The notes beneath the pieces are model-generated. The model saw only the letters and a list, made by a program, of their open reading frames with translations. It searched no databases and was not told the origin of the DNA. A DNA stretch of 17,843 nucleotides from Actinomycetes bacterium. Its GTDB lineage: Bacteria; Actinomycetota; Acidimicrobiia; Acidimicrobiales; RAAP-2. The translations under genes were made by a program, and so were the position numbers. The stretch spans positions 1 through 17,843 of the forward strand of contig JAJYXS010000129.1 in assembly GCA_021801615.1 (NCBI GenBank), in the 5' to 3' direction. Positions 14,010 through 17,843 of this stretch are shown here, piece after piece (position 1 is the first letter of the stretch; each line of letters starts with the position of its first letter).

Positions 14010-15431
14010 TCACGCCGGCTCGCTCTCTCGCTGCAGGGCCCCGTTCGGTGAGCCGCCCGAGGTGCCCGAGGCGCCCGAGCCGAGCGAGGCGAGCGCGGCC
14101 GTGGCCGCAGCAGTGCCCGAGCGCACCGCGCCTTCCATGGTGGCCGGCCAGCCGGTCGCGCACCACGCTCCGGCGACGAACACGCCCGGCAGCGCGCAGC
14201 GCGGGCTCGGCCTGAGGGCGGCGGTGCCCGGCGCGCCCCTGAACGTGGCCGCATGCTCGCGGGTGACGACGCCGTCGACGAGCTTCGCGTCTCGGGCCTT
14301 CTCGAAGAGCTCGCCGAGCGCCGCATGGAACGTGCGGACCAGGTGCTCCGGGCGAGCGCCGACCCAGGCCGTCGCGTCCGAGAGGGACACGACGAGGCAT
14401 TGGTTGCCGCTCCTCGGCGAGATGCCGGCGGCTTCGCTGTGGTCGAAGACGTACTGCACCGGCGAGGAGATCGCCGCGGCCATCGGCAGGTCGGTCACCC
14501 TGCGGTCGAGCACGAGGTGGACGTTCACGATCGGCGCGCGTCCGAGGCCCGAGAGGTTCCCGAGGGTGCCTGGGGGCAGCACCGCGGGAGCGGCGTCGTG
14601 CGGCAGCGCCACGACGACGGCGTCCGCTCCGAGGCGTCGGCCGCCGGCTCCGACCGCGAGCCTGTGGGAGCCCGTGGCACGGACGTGCAGCGCGTCGGCG
14701 GCCGTTCCGAGCACGAGCTCCACGCCGGCGGCTTCGAGCGCACGTCTGCCGTGGTCCCCGTGGAGCTCCCCGAGCGGCACCGTGGCCCATCCGATGTCCG
14801 CGCCGTCGACCGTGTCGAGGAGGCCGGTGCGGAACACCTTCGCGGCCAACGCGAGCGACGCCTCCGCCGAGCCGAGGTTCACCGTCGGGAGCACCACCAG
14901 GTCCCAGAGCCGTTCGATCGCGCGGGGCGACTGCCCGTGGCGGGCCAGCCACGCTCCGAAGGTCTGCCGGTCGAGCGCGGGGTCGTCGAGGGCGAGCGCG
15001 CGCAGCGCGAGGACCGGCCGCAGGAGCCGCGCGCGCTCTGCGAGCGAGAGGTGGCGGTAGGCGAGGAGCGACGACGCGAGGTGGAACGGGGAGGGGAGCG
15101 GCGCCGGGCTGCGCGCGATCCGGGCGCGCCGTCCGCCCGGCGCGAGGACCGGGACCTCGAGGGTGCGCTGGAGGCGGACCTTGTCCGCCGCGCCGATGCG
15201 GTCGAGGAAGGCTCGGTACGCCGTGCAGCAGCGCAGGAACACGTGCTGGCCGTTGTCGAACACGAGGCCGTTGCGCTCGAACGACCAGGTGAGCCCGCCG
15301 AGATGCCGGCGCTTTTCGACGAGCGTGACCTGCGCGCCGGCGTCCGACGCGACGAGGGCCGCAGCCATGCCCGCGAGCCCGCCCCCGACGACGACCACGC
15401 GAGCACCCGGCGCGGGTGCAACGGCGCTCAC
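14010..15431 (-). CDS. hpnE: HpnE, FAD-dependent hydroxysqualene dehydroxylase (squalene-associated desaturase family)
   Basis: Reduces hydroxysqualene to squalene, completing the HpnCDE route. It has 473 residues. The N-terminal Rossmann dinucleotide motif VVVVGGGLAGMAAALVASDAG (GGGLAG at 16-21) is followed by VEKRRHLGGLTWSFERNG, typical of carotenoid-desaturase-like flavoproteins. DNGQHVFLRCCTAYRAFL, PIVNVHLVLDRRVTDLP and SPVQYVFDHSEAAG are HpnE blocks. The C-terminal GVFVAGAWCATGWPATMEGAVRSG is the second FAD contact. The GTG at 15431 overlaps the hpnD stop as GTGA, and the Rossmann strand begins 11 residues later. The last 25 or so residues are Gly/Ser/Ala-rich and probably disordered. 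Confidence 0.95.
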   Translation of the reverse strand: MSAVAPAPGARVVVVGGGLAGMAAALVASDAGAQVTLVEKRRHLGGLTWSFERNGLVFDNGQHVFLRCCTAYRAFLDRIGAADKVRLQRTLEVPVLAPGGRRARIARSPAPLPSPFHLASSLLAYRHLSLAERARLLRPVLALRALALDDPALDRQTFGAWLARHGQSPRAIERLWDLVVLPTVNLGSAEASLALAAKVFRTGLLDTVDGADIGWATVPLGELHGDHGRRALEAAGVELVLGTAADALHVRATGSHRLAVGAGGRRLGADAVVVALPHDAAPAVLPPGTLGNLSGLGRAPIVNVHLVLDRRVTDLPMAAAISSPVQYVFDHSEAAGISPRSGNQCLVVSLSDATAWVGARPEHLVRTFHAALGELFEKARDAKLVDGVVTREHAATFRGAPGTAALRPSPRCALPGVFVAGAWCATGWPATMEGAVRSGTAAATAALASLGSGASGTSGGSPNGALQRESEPA

Positions 15432-16333
15432 GAGATGCCCTCGGCACGGGCGAGCGGACCGGACGCGTTGGCGGCGACGAGGCACGACATCGCGACCCAG
15501 AGCTTCTCGGAGGACGGCACCGACACGCGCTCGCGGGTGACCGCCATCGGGTCGCGGGCGATCCTCCGCAGGAGCCGGTGGTAGATGCCCGCCATCGCCC
15601 CCACGCAGGCTTGGCTGCGCCGGTCGAGCATGGGAAGGAGCGCAAGCCCCCGCGCGAACCACTCCTCGGCGCGCGTGCACTCGAACGCGACGAGGCGCCC
15701 GAGCGCCCGGTCGTCGGAGAGGTCGGGCGGGCAGCCGCACGCGGCCGCGTCGGCGGCGGGCAGGTAGACGCGCCCTCGCCGCCCGTCCTCCTTCACGTCG
15801 CGCAGGATGTTCGTGAGCTGCAGCGCGACGCCGAGGTCGTCCGCGAGCCCGTTCGCCTCGGGCTCGTGCGCCTCGCCGAACACGGCGAGCGACAGCCTGC
15901 CGATGGACCCAGCGACGCGCCGGCAGTAGACGACGAGATGGTCGATCGTGGGGTAGGTGGTCCCCACGACGTCCATCTCGCAGCCGTCGAGGAGCGCGCC
16001 GAAGGCGTCCATCGGGAGGTCGTAGCGGGACCGCGCGTCCGCCACCGCGACCAGCACCGGGTCGCGGGCCGCCCCGTCGGCCACCTGCTCGACGGCTCCG
16101 TCGACCGCCTCCAGCTGCTCGCGCACCTCGGCGAGCGCTTCGAGCTTGCGCTCTGGCGGTTCGTCTCCGTCGCCGATGTCGTCGATGCGCCGGGCGAGCG
16201 CGTACACCGCGGAGAGCGCGCGCCGCTCTGGGGGGCGCAGGAGCCGGATCCCGTACGCGAAGTTCTTCGCCTCGCGCCGCGTGATGGCCTCGCACTCCCG
16301 GTAGGCGCGCTCGACGGCCGCCTGCGGCGTCAC
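15428..16333 (-). CDS. hpnD: HpnD, presqualene diphosphate synthase
   Basis: Head-to-head condensation of two farnesyl diphosphates to presqualene diphosphate. It has 301 residues of all-helical squalene/phytoene synthase fold. First Asp motif: ALARRIDDIGDGDEPP (Asp51, Asp52, Asp55). Second: QLTNILRDVKEDGRRGRVYLP (Asp179, Asp183). YCRRVAGSIGRLSLAVFG is the conserved block between them. The NILRDVKEDGRRGRVYLP form is closer to HpnD than HpnC, which supports the assignment, as does being second of the two paralogues in the operon. The GTG at 16333 overlaps the hpnC stop as GTGA. Confidence 0.94.
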   Translation of the reverse strand: MTPQAAVERAYRECEAITRREAKNFAYGIRLLRPPERRALSAVYALARRIDDIGDGDEPPERKLEALAEVREQLEAVDGAVEQVADGAARDPVLVAVADARSRYDLPMDAFGALLDGCEMDVVGTTYPTIDHLVVYCRRVAGSIGRLSLAVFGEAHEPEANGLADDLGVALQLTNILRDVKEDGRRGRVYLPAADAAACGCPPDLSDDRALGRLVAFECTRAEEWFARGLALLPMLDRRSQACVGAMAGIYHRLLRRIARDPMAVTRERVSVPSSEKLWVAMSCLVAANASGPLARAEGIS

Positions 16334-17274
16334 GGCCGGGCTCCTGTCGGGGCCGGGATCCGGTCGGGGCCGGCTCCGGTCAGGGCCGGCGAGGGACCGG
16401 GGGTCCGGGAGCCGAGCGGGGCGAGCAGCACGAGGGCGAGGCGGGCAGCGAACCGCCCCGGCCGGGGTCGGCACCGGTGGGCGAGCACGTCGAAGCCGGC
16501 CGCCTCGATCGCGTCGAGGGCGGCCATGCCGCCCGCGGTGAACGAGGCGACGGCGACGCGCGGCCGGAGGGGGAGGCTCGCGGCGAGCGGCGCGCCGGAG
16601 AAGAGCAGCCGCCTGGCTCGCTCCGAGTTGAGCGCGACGACACGGCGCAGCGCGGACCCGGCATGGTGGGCAGAGAGGGCCGACTCGTCGCATCCCTCGG
16701 CGGCCAGGTCGGCGAGCGGGAGGTAGATCCGACCCTGCGCGAGGTCCTCGGCGACGTCCTGGAGGTGCTCGACCACCTGGAGCCCGGTGCAGACGTCGTC
16801 GGACAGCGCGAGGCGCTCGGGCGTGGCGGCCCCGAAGATCTCGAGCACGAGCCGCCCGACCGGGTTCGCGGAGAGGCGGCAGTAGCCGACCAGGTCCTCG
16901 AACGTCTCGTAGCGCTGGACGGTCTGATCGCGGCGGTTTGCCTCGATCAGGTCCCGGAACGGCTGCAGAGGCAGGCGGCGGGCGGCGACGGTGGCGGCGA
17001 CCCGCTGCACGACGGGATGGGTGGCCTCGCCACGTGCCGCGCGCTCGAGCTCGTCTTCGAGCCATCCGAGGTGCGCGAGGCGATCGCCCCCGGACTCGTC
17101 GCCGACGTCGTCGGTGAGGCGGGCGAAGCCGTAGACGGCCATGAGGTCCGCACGCACGGAAGCGGGCAGGAGCCACGACGCGACCGGGAAATTCTCGCTG
17201 GCCGCCTGGGGATAGACCGACTGCGCGTCTGGCACGTCCGCGTATTTCGGTGATCCTGTCCTGATGGAGACCAC
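16330..17274 (-). CDS. hpnC: HpnC, hydroxysqualene synthase, with Gly/Pro-rich tail
   Basis: Converts presqualene diphosphate to hydroxysqualene; first gene of the hopanoid operon. It has 314 residues. First Asp motif: VYGFARLTDDVGDESGGDRL (Asp55, Asp56, Asp59). Second: VVEHLQDVAEDLAQGRIYLP (Asp173, Asp177). YCRLSANPVGRLVLEIFG lies between. ENFPVASWLLPASVR near the N-terminus is characteristic of HpnC. The GTG start at 17274 is set by an AAGGAG site 6 bases upstream; an ATG at 17279 is out of frame. The last 25 or so residues (RTPGPSPALTGAGPDRIPAP) are low-complexity, beyond the synthase fold, and are encoded by imperfect repeats. Paralogous to the next gene. Confidence 0.94.
   Translation of the reverse strand: MVSIRTGSPKYADVPDAQSVYPQAASENFPVASWLLPASVRADLMAVYGFARLTDDVGDESGGDRLAHLGWLEDELERAARGEATHPVVQRVAATVAARRLPLQPFRDLIEANRRDQTVQRYETFEDLVGYCRLSANPVGRLVLEIFGAATPERLALSDDVCTGLQVVEHLQDVAEDLAQGRIYLPLADLAAEGCDESALSAHHAGSALRRVVALNSERARRLLFSGAPLAASLPLRPRVAVASFTAGGMAALDAIEAAGFDVLAHRCRPRPGRFAARLALVLLAPLGSRTPGPSPALTGAGPDRIPAPTGARP
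16342..16390. repeat. Three imperfect 16-17 base repeats in the hpnC 3' end
   Basis: Units start at 16342, 16359 and 16375 and share TCCGGTCGGGGCCGG with one or two changes each. They encode the Gly/Pro-rich tail of HpnC and end just before the stop/start overlap with hpnD. Confidence 0.6.
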
Positions 17275-17280
17275 CGCATG

Positions 17281-17286
17281 CTCCTT
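17281..17286 (-). promoter_or_regulatory. Shine-Dalgarno site of hpnC (AAGGAG)
   Basis: AAGGAG on the minus strand ends 6 bases before the GTG at 17274. It is the only strong ribosome site seen in the hopanoid operon. It fixes the hpnC start and fits a first gene whose downstream neighbours rely on translational coupling. Confidence 0.85.
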
Positions 17287-17317
17287 GTCGGGGGGAGAGG
17301 TCGGGGATGCTCCACTT

Positions 17318-17346
17318 GATATACGTGCAGAGCGGAGCCGGGTCAA
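17318..17346 (-). promoter_or_regulatory. Predicted hopanoid operon promoter
   Basis: Minus strand: -35 TTGACC (17346-17341), a 17-base spacer, and -10 TATATC (17323-17318). The spacing is ideal. The -35 matches 5 of 6 consensus bases and the -10 matches 4 of 6. A start near 17311 would give a leader of about 36 bases before the hpnC GTG, containing the AAGGAG site. Confidence 0.6.
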
Positions 17347-17419
17347 GCGCACGATACAGCGTTGGTGGCCAGCTCGTGGCGAACGCGGCCGGCGATCCGC
17401 ACCGATCGAACGCTCGTAT

Positions 17420-17465
17420 GCGCGTACGCGCGGACGTTGCGTCCGGGTTGCTCCCTGTCGGGAGC
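17420..17465. repeat. Cluster of palindrome and two hairpins
   Basis: GCGCGTACGCGC (17420-17431) is a perfect palindrome. It is followed by CGGACG-TTG-CGTCCG (17431-17445), a 6-bp stem with a 3-base loop. Then comes GCTCCC-TGTC-GGGAGC (17450-17465), a 6-bp stem with a 4-base loop. No T-run follows either hairpin. Confidence 0.6.
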
Positions 17466-17502
17466 CATCCGGATCGGGGTCAAAACAAACGATCGTCAGG
17501 CT

Positions 17503-17514
17503 GGCGAATTCGCC
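17503..17514. promoter_or_regulatory. Perfect 12-base palindrome, possible operator
   Basis: GGCGAATTCGCC is fully self-complementary. It lies mid-way in the divergent region, about 145 bases before the plus-strand gene and about 160 bases upstream of the hpnC -35. A dimeric regulator site is possible; no regulator is identified. Confidence 0.35.
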
Positions 17515-17642
17515 GTTATGCCGTGGCTTCGGCCCGGGCGATCCGCCTGCGTCGCACGCGCGGGCGCGTGCCCCGGGCCCAGAGGAGGGAGCTGTGGCGG
17601 GTAGCATGCCGCGCGCGGGTGCCCCCCACGACGGGCATTGTT

Positions 17643-17648
17643 GGGAGG
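17643..17648 (+). promoter_or_regulatory. Shine-Dalgarno site of the plus-strand gene at 17658
   Basis: GGGAGG ends 9 bases before the ATG at 17658. It supports a real translation start there rather than at nearby GTG codons in other frames. Confidence 0.65.
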
Positions 17649-17657
17649 CAGACGACC

Positions 17658-17843
17658 ATGGTGCAGCGACCCATCGTCAGCGGTGAGAGGGTCTCTGTCG
17701 ATCGCGAGGAGCTCGGCATGGACACCTTGCGCGGCGATCCTGGAGAGGGTGCCCCGGGAGCGGGTGATCCTGGAGCGGGCGCCCCGGGAGCGGACGATCC
17801 TGGAGCGGGCGATCCTGGAGCGGGCGCCTCGGGAGCGGACTGC
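17658..17843 (+). CDS. Unrecognised protein with pentapeptide repeats, 3' end beyond the window
   Basis: The first 62 codons of a plus-strand gene, open to the window edge. I do not recognise a family. The N-terminus MVQRPIVSGERVSVDREELG is soluble in character, with no signal peptide or membrane segment. From about residue 27 it becomes a run of seven five-residue units of the form [DA]PGAG, with some Glu, Ser or Asp changes, ending at a Cys at the edge. Such Gly/Pro/Ala repeats are usually flexible linkers between domains, so a folded domain may follow. Support for translation is the GGGAGG site 9 bases upstream, the repeat period being a multiple of three, and position divergent from hpnC. 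A link to hopanoids is possible but unproven. Confidence 0.6.
   Translation, partial: MVQRPIVSGERVSVDREELGMDTLRGDPGEGAPGAGDPGAGAPGADDPGAGDPGAGASGADC
17736..17840 (+). repeat. 15-base tandem repeat, seven copies
   Basis: Seven contiguous 15-base units start at 17736. They are of two alternating kinds, GATCCTGGAGCGGGC and GCCCCGGGAGCGGGT, each with small changes. The order is A-B-A-B-A-A-B, where A is the GATCCTGGA kind. The repeat is in frame with the gene at 17658. It is too short and lacks spacers for a CRISPR array. Confidence 0.9.

Larger units (their letters stand above)
17275..17657. other. Divergent intergenic region, 383 bases, with hpnC promoter and several palindromes
   Basis: No convincing gene lies here on either strand; short frames across it are Arg/Pro-rich and have no family look. 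The hpnC side holds a promoter and ribosome site. The middle holds two perfect 12-base palindromes and two perfect 6-bp hairpins. The right end holds the ribosome site of the plus-strand gene at 17658. I found no strong sigma-70-like promoter for that gene. Confidence 0.6.

Noticed and set aside
13057..15060. Plus-strand open frame of 667 codons opposite the prenyl synthase and hpnE
   Set aside because: Antisense to two well-supported genes and compositionally biased.
17516..17725. Small minus-strand frame of 69 codons in the right-hand intergenic region
   Set aside because: No ribosome site and no family resemblance, and it overlaps the better-supported plus-strand start at 17658.
17736..17840. 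CRISPR-like tandem repeat
   Set aside because: Units are 15 bases, directly adjacent and in frame with a gene; there are no unique spacers.

Overview
The window is strongly GC-rich DNA (by eye about 70%) and is packed with genes, many using GTG starts and 4-base stop/start overlaps. It reads as an actinobacterial (Actinomycetota) chromosome. The order of the hopanoid genes and the mycobacterial-type motifs in DXS support this. I cannot assign a class; a lineage outside the well-studied Streptomyces/Mycobacterium group is possible.

The main content is a nine-gene minus-strand operon, read from about 17274 down to 6112, that makes hopanoid lipids. HpnC, HpnD and HpnE turn farnesyl diphosphate into squalene. 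A polyprenyl synthase supplies the farnesyl diphosphate. Squalene-hopene cyclase closes the rings. HpnH is the radical SAM enzyme that adds adenosine to hopene. Two MEP-pathway enzymes, IspH and DXS, sit in the same operon and should raise isoprenoid precursor supply. The last gene is a DNA repair methyltransferase (Ogt/MGMT). Every junction overlaps or has a gap of at most about 5 bases, so the operon looks translationally coupled. It is driven by a recognisable promoter and an AAGGAG ribosome site ahead of hpnC.

The most unusual gene is the one between shc and hpnH. It is a single 500-residue reading frame joining an N-terminal nucleoside-phosphorylase-like (HpnG-like) domain to a complete IspH. 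The HpnG-like half has lost residues that are normally catalytic. DXS is also odd: it has an N-terminal extension made of a 14-residue tandem repeat, and the linker inside its first domain is clearly shortened.

Left of the hopanoid operon, still on the minus strand, is a second unit. It has its own consensus TATAAT promoter placed so close to the start codon that the transcript is probably leaderless. It encodes a TauE/SafE-type exporter, a DUF1634 membrane partner, a HutC-type GntR regulator, and an ABC-2 exporter (ATPase plus permease). At the far left, convergent to this unit, is the 3' part of a glycoside hydrolase family 31 alpha-glucosidase on the plus strand, running in from outside the window.

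At the far right, beyond a 383-base divergent intergenic region with several palindromes, the first 62 codons of an unrecognised plus-strand gene run off the window. It contains seven copies of a 15-base tandem repeat. I saw no rRNA, tRNA, insertion sequence, CRISPR array or prophage gene.
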